NCBI GenBank assembly: GCA_015075405.1
Contig: JABTUK010000003.1
Location: 806,001-870,000 of the forward strand
Reading direction: 5' to 3'
DNA from: Anaerolineales bacterium
GTDB lineage: Bacteria; Chloroflexota; Anaerolineae; 4572-78; J111
DNA length: 64,000 nucleotides
A program made the translations under genes and the position numbers. Below, piece by piece: positions 32,118 through 40,616 of this stretch (position 1 is the first letter of the stretch; every line of letters starts with the position of its first letter). The notes under the pieces are model-generated. The model was not told where the DNA came from. It saw only the letters and a list, made by a program, of their open reading frames with translations, and ran no database searches.

Positions 32118-33057
32118 TTACCTCTCCCGTTGTAATCTGCATAAAGGCTGCTTCAAGATTGCTGATTTCTTCGCTAAAGTGGATGATGGGAATTTTGCGC
32201 TCAATCAAGTGGGTCAGCAGGCCGGCCAGGGCGGCGTCATCCCCGGTAAAGTTGATTTGCCAGCCGTCATCGTCCAACTGATAATCCGTGACGCCCAGAT
32301 AACTGTTCAAACCCGCTTCAACCTCCGGCTGGGCGGCCAGGGCGCGCAGGCGAAGCCGGCGGTGACCGTGCATCTGCTGGCTGATTCGTTGGGGTGAGCC
32401 GTGGTAAAGCAGGCGGCCATGTTCGATGATCCCTACCTGGTTGCACATCTCGGCCAGTTCGGTCAAAATATGGGAGCTGATAATGATGGTTTTGCCCAGG
32501 GCCGATAACTCCTTGAGCAGTTCGCGCATCTCGATTCGGGCGCGGGGGTCCAGGCCAGAAGCCGGCTCGTCGAGCAACAAAATTTGCGGGTCGTGGACCA
32601 GGGCGTGAGCCAGGCAGAGGCGCTGGCGCATGCCCCGCGATAGGCTTTCCACCCAGGCATCACGGCGAGAGGCCAGGTCAACCAGCTCAAGCAGTTCGTT
32701 CACGACGCGGGCGCGGTGGTGGGCGTCGAGGCGGTAGCAGCGGGCGAAGAAATCCAGATACTCCCACACTTTCATATCCTCGTACACGCCAAAAAAGTCG
32801 GGCATGTAGCCGACCAGCCAGCGGGCGGCCCCTACATCCTGGCTAATTTCCTGGCCGTTCAAAGAAATCTGGCCGCTAGATGGTTCAAGCAGGCCGGCCA
32901 ACATTCGCAATGTAGTCGTTTTACCCGCCCCATTGGGGCCGATAAACCCAAAAAGCGCCCCGGCCTCAATCCGCAAATCCAGGTTGTCCAGGGCGGTGAA
33001 GCGGCCGTAACGTTTGGTCAACTGCCGGGTTTCGATGACGCCGGGCTGGGCGCTCAT
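32113..33057 (-). CDS. ABC exporter ATP-binding protein
   Basis: 314-residue ABC ATPase of the CcmA/NatA-like exporter class. Seen: Walker A GPNGAGKTT (about 41-49), Q-loop, signature LSRGMRQRL (about 136-144; LSRGM instead of LSGGQ, usual in this class), Walker B ILLLDEPASGLDP (about 155-167), H-loop IIISSHIL, and a ~90-residue C-terminal extension (QPEVEAGLNSYLGV). Start ATG 33057 overlaps the stop of the upstream 810-codon gene by 4 nt (ATGA); the frame to 33096 is an upstream read-through. It works with the permease at 31017. Confidence 0.93.
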   Translation of the reverse strand: MSAQPGVIETRQLTKRYGRFTALDNLDLRIEAGALFGFIGPNGAGKTTTLRMLAGLLEPSSGQISLNGQEISQDVGAARWLVGYMPDFFGVYEDMKVWEYLDFFARCYRLDAHHRARVVNELLELVDLASRRDAWVESLSRGMRQRLCLAHALVHDPQILLLDEPASGLDPRARIEMRELLKELSALGKTIIISSHILTELAEMCNQVGIIEHGRLLYHGSPQRISQQMHGHRRLRLRALAAQPEVEAGLNSYLGVTDYQLDDDGWQINFTGDDAALAGLLTHLIERKIPIIHFSEEISNLEAAFMQITTGEVK

Positions 33058-35486
33058 GAGCGTTCCCCTTCCAGGGCCATATCCAAAAAGAGACAACCGC
33101 CCCCGTTGCCGCCGTTGTTAGAAATACGGACTTGCAGCGACGCATCGTCTGCATTATAAAAGCGAGCCGTATCGTGGATGGGGTTTGAGCCGGTTTTGGC
33201 ATTTTCCAACAGCACCCACTCCTCCTTGAGGCGGTCGTACAACTCGATGGTTGGCAAGTTGGGCCAGGCCCCATCGGTGCGGATGTATAAATCCAGGCGC
33301 TCTGGTTGGAGGTGGTAAAGCTGGCTGGGCAGCGAAAGTTTGGTTTCGGCCGTCCCCTGGTACACATACGACCCGTCGAGACCGGCCCCATAATTGCAGG
33401 TGCTGGCGTCGCCGGTTGATGAAACCAATTCAAGCTGGCTAAAACCGGGAGGAATCACCACCTGGCGACTGTCAAAATCAAGCGTCAGGGGATAGTATAA
33501 AAGGGTGCTGGGCTGAGTCTGGGTCTCGTACCCGGCCAGATCAATATCCAGGAAGCTTTTATCTTTCTGCCAGGCGATCAGGATAGGCCGGTCGCTTAAA
33601 TCGGGCCGGTTGCCATTAAAGATGGTGCTATCAAGCACACTTTGCTTAAACGTGACCTCTCGGCTAGCGCCGCCAGCTTGATTGGCTTCATCCTGATAGA
33701 GCATATAACTTCCAAAACCGGAGATGATTGAGGTTGAATCATCAAAGTCGAGACGTATCTGGGCGGTTTGTCCCGGCTCTAAATGACCCAATTTTTGAAA
33801 TTTAGCGTTGAAAACAAAAATGAGATCTTCCCAGGTGGCGCTGCTGCGATTTTCTACCTGTCCCCAAATACTGTTGCGCTCGGCGGTAAGTTGAACAGCC
33901 AATCCCGGCTGCTCGCCCGGCAGCGCTTCGGCCACAAATGACTGCATGGACCATTGGTCAACGGTCAAACCTTGAAGGCGGGCCGGATTGCTCTGGCTGA
34001 CCCGCATTGTTCCGCCTGTATTGACCGAGCCGCTCCAAGGATCATAAGTTCCCTGGCCTAAAGGTCTAAGCAGCGTTTCAGCATTGACCTGAATATCATA
34101 ACGCTGCCGCCGGGGTGAGAAGATGCCCACATAAGTTTGGGCGCGCTTGGCCTGGCCGGATTGGCCCAGTTCGATAATAGAAATCTGGTTGATAATGATG
34201 TCGCTGCCGCGCAAACCAAAGCCCAGCCCATAAGCCAGCCCCGAAAAGACCAGGGTAATCAGCGGAATTGTAATCCAGGCCCAACTCAACCGGTCGCGCC
34301 AGCGCAGCACCAGGTAGTTGACCGGCCCAACCAACAGAATATAACCGGCCAGCAGCAGCCCCAAAAATCGAATGGAAGGCAAATCGAGGGCCGGCAGATT
34401 GGTCAAGGCGTAATACATCTGGCTGTCGCTCATTTGCTGTGGAGCGATGTCAGTAGCCCAAAATTGGGGCCAGGCCGCCCCCGGCGAAAGCAGTTTTTCG
34501 ACAAAATCGGTCACGCCAGCCCAGGCGTTAAAGGGCGATTGGCTTAAGTCTAGGGCCACAAAGTCCACATAGCCGGCGCCGAAGGGCAGTTCGATAATTA
34601 AGGCTAAGGCTGAGTCTAAGGCTAAGGAGTTACCGCCCTTTATCTCAGCCTCAGCCTTAGCCTTAGCCTGATTGCTGAGCAAGACGGTTGTCTTAGGCAC
34701 AGGCTGGGCTTGGGCCACCAGGAATGGGCCGGGCACAAGAATGGGCACGCCGGTGTAATGTTCCAGGCCGGGCAAAGCGGCAATTTCCTGTTGATTCATC
34801 AGCGTTACCGGCTGCAACTCAGCCGGCAGTCCGGCCAGGGTCCGGGCCGCGCCTGCGCCGCCGCCAATTACCAACCGTCCGCCCTCGGCCACCCAGCGGC
34901 TGACAGCGCTGCGTTGAGCCGGGGTCAAAGCGCTGGTATCCACATCGTTCAAAATCAGGGCATTGAGCACGCGCCAGCCCTCGTGGCGTTCCGGCAGGTT
35001 GGCCAACGGTAGATTGATCAGGTCAGCCCGCTCGCGCCGCCCGGTCAACTGCGGCGGGTTCACCGCCGCTAACCCGGCGACATTGACCGAGACGGAGCCA
35101 ATCACATAACGGTCATTAGGGATGACGGTCAATTTGATGGTCTGGGTTAGATAGGTTTCACCCTCAACCACAAATTCAACTTTAGCCGAACGGGAAAAAT
35201 TATTGGGCAGAATGTAGAGGGTGTAACGTTTGCGGCTGCCGGCGGGCAGTTCGGCGGGGAGATTAAAGTCAAGCTGCCCCGTCGGGCTGGTAATGAGCAC
35301 CCGGATTTCACCGAGCAGGTCAGGGCCAAAATTTTCCAACTCCACAAAAACCGGCAGCCATTCACCATACTTGAAACGACCGCCAAAACCGGGTTCGGCC
35401 TTCATCTCAAGCGCCGGGGCGGCCTGGAGCCGTGCAGGTAAAATCTGGAGCAAGGCCAACAGAGCGATTATGATAATTCTACGCAT
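33054..35486 (-). CDS. large secreted/membrane protein of the MoxR island, GATase-like
   Basis: 810-residue protein, first gene of the island. Seen: signal peptide (1-22), a beta-rich N-terminal part (about 28-160), a glutamine-amidotransferase-like segment (about 165-235: LNALILNDVDTSALTPAQ, WVAEGGRLVIGGGAG), an odd Lys/Ala then Leu/Ala stretch at about 271-296 made by an inverted hexamer repeat, two membrane helices (about 372-393 and 402-424), and an extracellular-type beta-rich C-terminal half ending in a jelly-roll-like segment. No enzyme residues can be named. The gene is coupled by an ATGA overlap to the exporter ATPase, which suggests a joint role at the membrane. Confidence 0.8.
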   Translation of the reverse strand: MRRIIIIALLALLQILPARLQAAPALEMKAEPGFGGRFKYGEWLPVFVELENFGPDLLGEIRVLITSPTGQLDFNLPAELPAGSRKRYTLYILPNNFSRSAKVEFVVEGETYLTQTIKLTVIPNDRYVIGSVSVNVAGLAAVNPPQLTGRRERADLINLPLANLPERHEGWRVLNALILNDVDTSALTPAQRSAVSRWVAEGGRLVIGGGAGAARTLAGLPAELQPVTLMNQQEIAALPGLEHYTGVPILVPGPFLVAQAQPVPKTTVLLSNQAKAKAEAEIKGGNSLALDSALALIIELPFGAGYVDFVALDLSQSPFNAWAGVTDFVEKLLSPGAAWPQFWATDIAPQQMSDSQMYYALTNLPALDLPSIRFLGLLLAGYILLVGPVNYLVLRWRDRLSWAWITIPLITLVFSGLAYGLGFGLRGSDIIINQISIIELGQSGQAKRAQTYVGIFSPRRQRYDIQVNAETLLRPLGQGTYDPWSGSVNTGGTMRVSQSNPARLQGLTVDQWSMQSFVAEALPGEQPGLAVQLTAERNSIWGQVENRSSATWEDLIFVFNAKFQKLGHLEPGQTAQIRLDFDDSTSIISGFGSYMLYQDEANQAGGASREVTFKQSVLDSTIFNGNRPDLSDRPILIAWQKDKSFLDIDLAGYETQTQPSTLLYYPLTLDFDSRQVVIPPGFSQLELVSSTGDASTCNYGAGLDGSYVYQGTAETKLSLPSQLYHLQPERLDLYIRTDGAWPNLPTIELYDRLKEEWVLLENAKTGSNPIHDTARFYNADDASLQVRISNNGGNGGGCLFLDMALEGERS
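34600..34671. repeat. GGCTAA/GGCTGA hexamer inverted repeat inside a coding sequence
   Basis: Left arm TAAGGCTAAGGCTGAGTCTA then AGGCTAAGG (34600-34627); right arm CTCAGCCTCAGCCTTAGCCT then TAGCCTGA (34643-34671). It can form a long hairpin and encodes alternating KAKAEAE and LALDSALAL on the minus strand. Confidence 0.85.
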
Positions 35487-35566
35487 ACAGCCTCAGGGAA
35501 GCAGGATAAGTCGCAAGAGCACGGGCATCCCCATGACGGTTGAACGGGGATTTTTGTTCCACTTAA

Positions 35567-35660
35567 GCTGTTCCAAGATTTAAATCAGCTATCTTTCATA
35601 AGATAAACGGAACACGCAAGACGCAACACGGATTGAATAGCTTTTTCTTGGAACTACCTT
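35567..35660. repeat. CCAAGATTTAAATCA-ended element, copy 1
   Basis: Left end GTTCCAAGATTTAAATCAGC, right end ATAGCTTTTTCTTGGAAC, with a CAAGACGCAACACG core. It shares its end with 49545-49689. 35487-35566 and 35661-35804 hold no gene; 35668-35673 is TATAAT on the minus strand, a possible -10 box for the island. Confidence 0.6.
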
Positions 35661-35804
35661 AGCTGGGATTATAACACAGATAAGTGTGCCCTGTTTCCGT
35701 CATTTTGCCAACATTTCGCCTACTTTTACGTATCATTCACACTGGTAGTATAACCTATTGACACCTTTTATCTTCCCCACTTTCAACATTTATAAAATTC
35801 AGAG

Positions 35805-35832
35805 TTGACAAAGCCAAAAAATATGGTAATAT
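35805..35832 (+). promoter_or_regulatory. sigma-70-type promoter of the FadR-family regulator
   Basis: TTGACA (35805-35810), 16-nt spacer, TAATAT (35827-35832). The predicted transcript start near 35839 leaves a ~53-nt leader that contains the operator at 35863. Confidence 0.7.
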
Positions 35833-35862
35833 GGTAGCGTGGTTAGCTGGTAAGAGGTTAGG

Positions 35863-35873
35863 TGGTAGTACCA
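35863..35873 (+). promoter_or_regulatory. FadR-family operator TGGTAGTACCA
   Basis: Perfect TGGT-N3-ACCA palindrome (extended GTGGTA-G-TACCAC, 35862-35874), the core consensus bound by FadR/PdhR/LldR-type regulators. It lies between the promoter and the regulator's own start, so autorepression is likely. Confidence 0.65.
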
Positions 35874-35891
35874 CACTTCCTGGGGGGCACA

Positions 35892-36656
35892 ATGACGGAA
35901 GAACTCTACCGAGAATTTAAGCACGATCCCCTTTACGAAAAAATTGCCCTACATATTGAGAGCCTGGTAAGTTCCGGGAAGTTACAGCCGGGCAACCGCC
36001 TTCCCTCTGAGCGCGAACTGGCCGAAGGCTTAGGCGTGGGTCGCGGCGTGGTCAGAGAAGCGGTAAAACTGCTGGCCGAGCGCGGCCTGGTAACCATTTC
36101 GCCGGGGCGAGGCACATTTGTCTCTGGGTTGGACACAAAGTTTCATTCCGAGCAGTTAGGCCGTCTTTTTAGACGCGGCGGACACTCTTATAATGACCTG
36201 CACGAAGTCCGGCAAATATTAGAGGTAGAAATTGCCGGGTTGGCCGCGCAAAAGGCAACTGCCGCCGATTTGGAAAAAATGAGACAAACCATTGAAGAGA
36301 TGGATGCTACTGTCTCCCCCTTTACCCAGAGTGAATTTATAAAAGCCGATACGGCCTTTCACGCTGCGCTGGCCGATGCCACCCACAATTCTGTTTTTCC
36401 CCTGTTCATGGATGTGTTAATGGACCTGCTTGAGGAACCCCGGTTTATGATGTCGCAAATGCCGGAGGTGCCTGCCCGCAGCCAGGCCCACCACCGGCTG
36501 ATTTTTGAAAGCGTCCTACGGGGCGATGCTGCCGCGGCTCGACAGGCCATGTGGCAGCATACCCAACAGGTGGCCGAAGATATGGAAGCTACTATCAACG
36601 CGCACGCGGCTGAAGAAAATCAGATGCCGTTTAACCCATCCTTAGATGGTCAATAA
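35892..36656 (+). CDS. GntR/FadR-family transcriptional regulator (FCD domain)
   Basis: 254-residue regulator. Seen: GntR winged helix-turn-helix (about 12-75: LQPGNRLPSERELAEGLGVG and GLVTISPGRGTFVS), then an FCD all-helical ligand domain (about 90-235) with metal-site residues in DTAFHAALADATHN and HHRLIFESVLRGD. FCD regulators usually respond to sugar acids or organic acids. Start at 35892 after GGGGGG; an upstream in-frame ATG at 35862 lies within the operator. It heads the + strand block with the RbsABC-type importer and L-fuconate dehydratase, so it is likely their regulator with a sugar-acid effector. Confidence 0.93.
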   Translation: MTEELYREFKHDPLYEKIALHIESLVSSGKLQPGNRLPSERELAEGLGVGRGVVREAVKLLAERGLVTISPGRGTFVSGLDTKFHSEQLGRLFRRGGHSYNDLHEVRQILEVEIAGLAAQKATAADLEKMRQTIEEMDATVSPFTQSEFIKADTAFHAALADATHNSVFPLFMDVLMDLLEEPRFMMSQMPEVPARSQAHHRLIFESVLRGDAAAARQAMWQHTQQVAEDMEATINAHAAEENQMPFNPSLDGQ

Positions 36657-36962
36657 AAGATGCGCCTCAACAGGGGTTTGATGCTGCCAATTTGGCCCAT
36701 TCAAGTAAATAAAAACCTCGCCTTCAATTCATCTAGCCAATTTACTACTGCTTCTGGCTAATTCCCTTACGTTTTTACATTGGTTTGTTTTGAAATAAAC
36801 ATTTGCTATTCACAGGGGGGATGAATATGACACAATTTAACCAATAGACCCATTAAACCCTTAGAAATTTTCGTAACGGGGAGCAGTCTTGTTCTGTCTG
36901 GACAAAATGGGGCTGTTCGCAGATTTATGGCGAATCTATTGTAACTCAGGGAGGAGTGTCCT
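36657..36962. other. spacer upstream of the sugar-binding protein gene
   Basis: 306 nt, AT-richer than its surroundings. A nonapeptide-like ORF (36827-36850) is too short to call. No second TGGTNNNACCA site is seen. A promoter is expected, but none is convincing. Confidence 0.4.
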
Positions 36963-38030
36963 ATGAACGAAAAATCTAAAGTAACCTCTTTTGACCCCCA
37001 CGGCTTGAGCCGGCGCCGCTTTTTAATCTCGGCGGCAGGCGGAGCTTCGGCCATTGCCTTTGGCACACTGTTGGGCGCGTGTCAAGGCAGCGCCACCCCG
37101 GAAGTGGCAGCCACCACCGAATCAGCCCCGGTCGCTGAACCCAAAGCGGCCAAAGATTCCTACAAAATGGTCTTTATCCAATTTATGCCTCACACCGTAC
37201 CCACCGCCTGGGGTCAGGGCATCAAAGAAATCACCGATATTCAACAAAATATAGATTTTCAAGTGCTAGACGGCCAGGGCAAGTCCGATGTCCAAATCAG
37301 TCTGATGGATACGGCCATCAGCCAGGGCGTAGATGCCATTTTTCTGCAACCCGTTGACAGCGTCGGCGTGGCCCCTTCGATCAAAAAGGCCCGTGACGCC
37401 GGCATCCCGGTTATCACCTTGAACATTGACTCGACCGAACCGCACGCCGCCCATGTGGAGATGAACCATTATTTTGGCGCGATTGATATTGCCAAAACCA
37501 TGGGCGACATGATGGGCGGTAAAGGTAAGGTGGCTATTCTCAATGCGCCGCCCGGCATCATTATCCGCGATATGCGCACCAACGGTTTTGTGGACGGCTT
37601 AAAGCAGCATCATCCCAACATCGAAGTGATCGCCGACCAGGTGGCCGACTGGGACCGCAAAAAAGCCCAGGATGTTTTCTCGGCCATTTTAACCGCTAAC
37701 CCGGATGTGGGCGGGGTCTATGGCGTCAATGACTCGATGGCGTTGGGGGCGGTTGATGTAGCTAAATCCAAAGGGGTGTTGGACAAGATGGTTATTTTTG
37801 GCAACGACGGTGAAAAGGATGCCCTGGAGTCCATTGAAAAGGGCGAACTCAGCGGCACCCAGTATACCGATGTCTGGCAGCAGGGCCGTTTTGCCGCAGC
37901 CTTTACCATCGGCATTGCCACCGGCGGCGTTTCGGCTCAAGCCTTTGGCTCGCAAGGTCACGTATTGATGCCTTACATCATTGCCACCAAAGATAATGTA
38001 AGCGCTATTCTGCCTCACCAACGCTGGTAA
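36963..38030 (+). CDS. sugar ABC transporter substrate-binding lipoprotein (RbsB type)
   Basis: 355-residue periplasmic-binding protein of the RbsB/LacI-like class (CUT2). Seen: Tat motif LSRRRFLIS (residues about 15-23), lipobox LLGAC, then two Rossmann-like lobes: FIQFMPHTVPTAWGQGI, QGVDAIFLQPVDSVGVAPSI, GIPVITLNIDS, GGVYGVNDSMALGAV and VIFGNDGEKDAL. The Asn/Asp pair GVND..GND.. matches sugar-contact positions in the family. Start with GGAGGAG eight bases upstream. First gene of the importer operon; it captures the sugar outside the membrane. Confidence 0.93.
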   Translation: MNEKSKVTSFDPHGLSRRRFLISAAGGASAIAFGTLLGACQGSATPEVAATTESAPVAEPKAAKDSYKMVFIQFMPHTVPTAWGQGIKEITDIQQNIDFQVLDGQGKSDVQISLMDTAISQGVDAIFLQPVDSVGVAPSIKKARDAGIPVITLNIDSTEPHAAHVEMNHYFGAIDIAKTMGDMMGGKGKVAILNAPPGIIIRDMRTNGFVDGLKQHHPNIEVIADQVADWDRKKAQDVFSAILTANPDVGGVYGVNDSMALGAVDVAKSKGVLDKMVIFGNDGEKDALESIEKGELSGTQYTDVWQQGRFAAAFTIGIATGGVSAQAFGSQGHVLMPYIIATKDNVSAILPHQRW

Positions 38031-38052
38031 AGGTCTTTCATTAGAGGGAGAA

Positions 38053-38081
38053 GGGAGTCCAGAGCAAACCTCTGGACTCCC
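38053..38081 (+). promoter_or_regulatory. strong stem-loop between binding-protein and permease genes
   Basis: Perfect 12-bp stem GGGAGTCCAGAG / CTCTGGACTCCC with a 5-nt loop and no T-run. Such hairpins commonly protect the upstream mRNA part and give excess binding protein over the permease. Interpretation inferred. Confidence 0.7.
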
Positions 38082-38095
38082 TGAGGGGCTACGGC

Positions 38096-39097
38096 ATGCT
38101 CAAAAAGCTAAAATTTGCCAACACGGGCTTGATTATATTTTACCTGGTCGTCCTGCTTATTTTTTCCCTGCTCTCGCCGACCTTTCGCACCGGGGGCAAT
38201 GTTCAAAATCTGCTGACCGGCTTTTCGCACATTGGCATTATGGCTATTGGGGTTACTTTTCCCATTTTATTGGGCGGCATTGATTTGAGCGTTGGGGCGA
38301 TTATGAGTTTGGTGGGCATGGCCGCCTTCGATATGATCTTGATCTTCGGCCTGCCCGGTTGGTTGGTTATCCCGCTGGCCTTGCTGGTGGGCGCGTTGGC
38401 CGGCCTGCTGAACGGTTTTCTGGTGGTCAAGTTCAGGTTAAATCCCTTCATCGCTACCCTGGCCACCATGACCGCTTATCGCGGGGCCACCTACGCCATC
38501 TCGGGCCGCCAAATTTTCCCGGAGTTGGGTACGCGGGCCATCACCGACCCGGTTTATCGGGCCATTGATGGGGCCATTGGACCTGTCCCCCTGGCCTTTG
38601 TTTATCTCATCGCCATCATTTTACTCACCCATTTTCTGCTGCGCTACACCCGGCTGGGGATGGATATGCTGGCCGTCGGCGGCAATGAGCACGCGGCCCG
38701 CCTGGCCGGAATCAATTTGACCCGAGTCAAGCTGCTGGCCTACGGCTTGTCGGGCCTATGTACCGCCATCGCCGCGCTGATTCTGACCTCGCGCATGACC
38801 ACCGCCACCGAAAGCCTGGGGTTTGGCTTTGAGTTGTCGGCCATTGCCGCGGCCATCATCGGTGGAGTCAGCTTGCAGGGCGGCATCGGCAACACCTTTG
38901 GGCCGGCCCTGGGCGCATTTCTGATCGGCACAATTTATATTGGCATGACCCTGCTGGGGGTGACCACCTATGCCCAGCCGGTCATCGCCGGGGTTATTTT
39001 GATGGGCGCGGTGGGCTACGACCAATTTATGAAAGCCAGGCGCGAGCAGGAATGGCTCAAGCGCCAGCATGTTGGGGTAAGCAAAGGGGCCGGTTGA
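38096..39097 (+). CDS. sugar ABC transporter permease (RbsC type)
   Basis: 333-residue CUT2 permease. Seen: 8-10 hydrophobic segments and the conserved GGIDLSVGAIMSLVGM (about 61-76), RLNPFIATLATMTAYRGATY, GGNEHAARLAGINLTRVKLLAYGLSGL and GGVSLQGGIGNTFG blocks of RbsC/BPD_transp_2 permeases. Start ATG with GAGGGG upstream, after the stem-loop. It pairs with the second permease at 40613 to form a heterodimeric channel, rather than the usual homodimer of one RbsC. Confidence 0.94.
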   Translation: MLKKLKFANTGLIIFYLVVLLIFSLLSPTFRTGGNVQNLLTGFSHIGIMAIGVTFPILLGGIDLSVGAIMSLVGMAAFDMILIFGLPGWLVIPLALLVGALAGLLNGFLVVKFRLNPFIATLATMTAYRGATYAISGRQIFPELGTRAITDPVYRAIDGAIGPVPLAFVYLIAIILLTHFLLRYTRLGMDMLAVGGNEHAARLAGINLTRVKLLAYGLSGLCTAIAALILTSRMTTATESLGFGFELSAIAAAIIGGVSLQGGIGNTFGPALGAFLIGTIYIGMTLLGVTTYAQPVIAGVILMGAVGYDQFMKARREQEWLKRQHVGVSKGAG

Positions 39098-39101
39098 GCG
39101 T

Positions 39102-40616
39102 ATGGACGACAAGGCTGTGTTGCGCGCCCGCAACCTGAATAAACGTTATCTGGCCGTGCAAGCCCTGGCGGAAGTCAACCTGGACATTCAGGCCGGCCAA
39201 GTTCACGCTTTGCTCGGCAGCAACGGCGCGGGTAAATCCACCCTGGTTAAAATTTTAACCGGGGCGATTACCCCCGACACGGGTGAGGTGCTGCTGAACG
39301 GCCAGCGCATCCCCCCCGGCAATCCCAAAGCCGCGCTGGAGGCCGGCATTAGCTGTATTTACCAGGAGTCGAATCTGGTTCCGGCGCTCTCGGTGCTGGA
39401 CAATATTATGCTGGGCCGCCAGCCAACGTACGGGCCGGGGCTGCTGGACCGGCCCGCGCAGCGAGTTTTTGTGAGGTCATTGTTGGCCAGGAACGGCTTG
39501 CTACTCGACCTGGATACCCCGGTGCAAGCCCTGCCCACCGGCCAGCAGAAAGAGGTGGAAATTGCCAAAGCCCTGTCGCTCAAAGCGCGGGTGATTTTAA
39601 TGGATGAGCCGACCGCCTGGCTGTCTCAAGTGGAAGTGGAGACGCTCTTTCGGGCCATCCGCAACTTAACCCGCGAAGGCGTGGGGGTGCTCTATATCTC
39701 GCACGTGCTGGACGAAATCTTTACCATTGCCGACCGGGTGACGGTGCTGCGCGACGGCAAGGTGCATTTAGCGGCCCCTATCGGCCAGATTAATAAGGGC
39801 GCGCTGGTGCAGGCGATGCTGGGCCGCCAGCTTTCCGCCGAAACAGATCACTTGCAGCACGAGTTGCCCCCTTCATCGGCCGGGCCAGTCGCTTTGGAAT
39901 GTCGAAATTTGAGCAAAGCGGGGCTGTTTGAAGCCATCAATCTCAGCGTTCACCGGGGCGAAATTGTGTGCATCACCGGGCTGGTGGGGGCCAAGCGATC
40001 CGAACTGGTGCGGACTCTGTTTGGGGCCGAAAGAGCCGATCAGGGCGAGGTTTTTATTCACGGTCAGGCGGTGACTTTGCGCCGGCCACAAGATGCGATT
40101 GACCGCGGGCTGGGTTTTGTGCCCGAAGACCGCCGCCGCGATGGCCTGTTTATGAGCCTGTCGGTTAACCACAACCTGGCCCTGGCTTCCTTAAACCCGC
40201 TGACCCGGCTGGGCCTGGTTTCGGGGCGGTTGCTGAATGGGTTGGGCCAAAAACAGGTGGCCCGTTTGGGCATTGTCCCGCCCCGGCTCGAAACGCCGGT
40301 GCGGAATTTGAGCGGCGGCAACCAGCAAAAGGTGCTGGTGGGGCGCTGGCTGGCCAGCGGCGCGAACATCATCATTCTGGATGAGCCGACCGTAGGCATT
40401 GACGTGGGGGCCAAGGCCGACATTTACCAATTGCTGCGCCACCTGGCTGCCGAAGGCGCGGCTATCCTGATTGTCTCCTCTGATATGGAGGAGGTTATGA
40501 CCATTGCCGATCGAATTTTGGTGATGGCCCAGGGCCGGCTGGTGGGCAATTTCCTCAAAGGACAGGCCAGCCAGGCGGAGATTCTGCGCGCGGCCGGGGG
40601 AGAACTGGCCCAATGA
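39102..40616 (+). CDS. sugar ABC transporter ATP-binding protein (RbsA type)
   Basis: 504-residue double ATPase typical of CUT2 systems. Seen: N-terminal Walker A GSNGAGKST (about 38-46), with a degenerate first signature LPTGQQKEVEIAKAL and Walker B VILMDEPTAWLS. The second half has the degenerate Walker A region GLVGAKRSEL, signature LSGGNQQKVLVGRWL, and Walker B IIILDEPTVGIDVG. The asymmetry is normal for RbsA proteins. It starts 4 nt after the first permease stop and its end overlaps the next permease start (ATGA). It energises uptake from the binding protein at 36963. Confidence 0.95.
   Translation: MDDKAVLRARNLNKRYLAVQALAEVNLDIQAGQVHALLGSNGAGKSTLVKILTGAITPDTGEVLLNGQRIPPGNPKAALEAGISCIYQESNLVPALSVLDNIMLGRQPTYGPGLLDRPAQRVFVRSLLARNGLLLDLDTPVQALPTGQQKEVEIAKALSLKARVILMDEPTAWLSQVEVETLFRAIRNLTREGVGVLYISHVLDEIFTIADRVTVLRDGKVHLAAPIGQINKGALVQAMLGRQLSAETDHLQHELPPSSAGPVALECRNLSKAGLFEAINLSVHRGEIVCITGLVGAKRSELVRTLFGAERADQGEVFIHGQAVTLRRPQDAIDRGLGFVPEDRRRDGLFMSLSVNHNLALASLNPLTRLGLVSGRLLNGLGQKQVARLGIVPPRLETPVRNLSGGNQQKVLVGRWLASGANIIILDEPTVGIDVGAKADIYQLLRHLAAEGAAILIVSSDMEEVMTIADRILVMAQGRLVGNFLKGQASQAEILRAAGGELAQ

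Noticed and set aside
36827..36850. Tiny ORF after GGGGGG upstream of the sugar-binding protein (possible leader peptide)
   Set aside because: Only eight codons, no attenuator structure or repeated regulatory codons seen.
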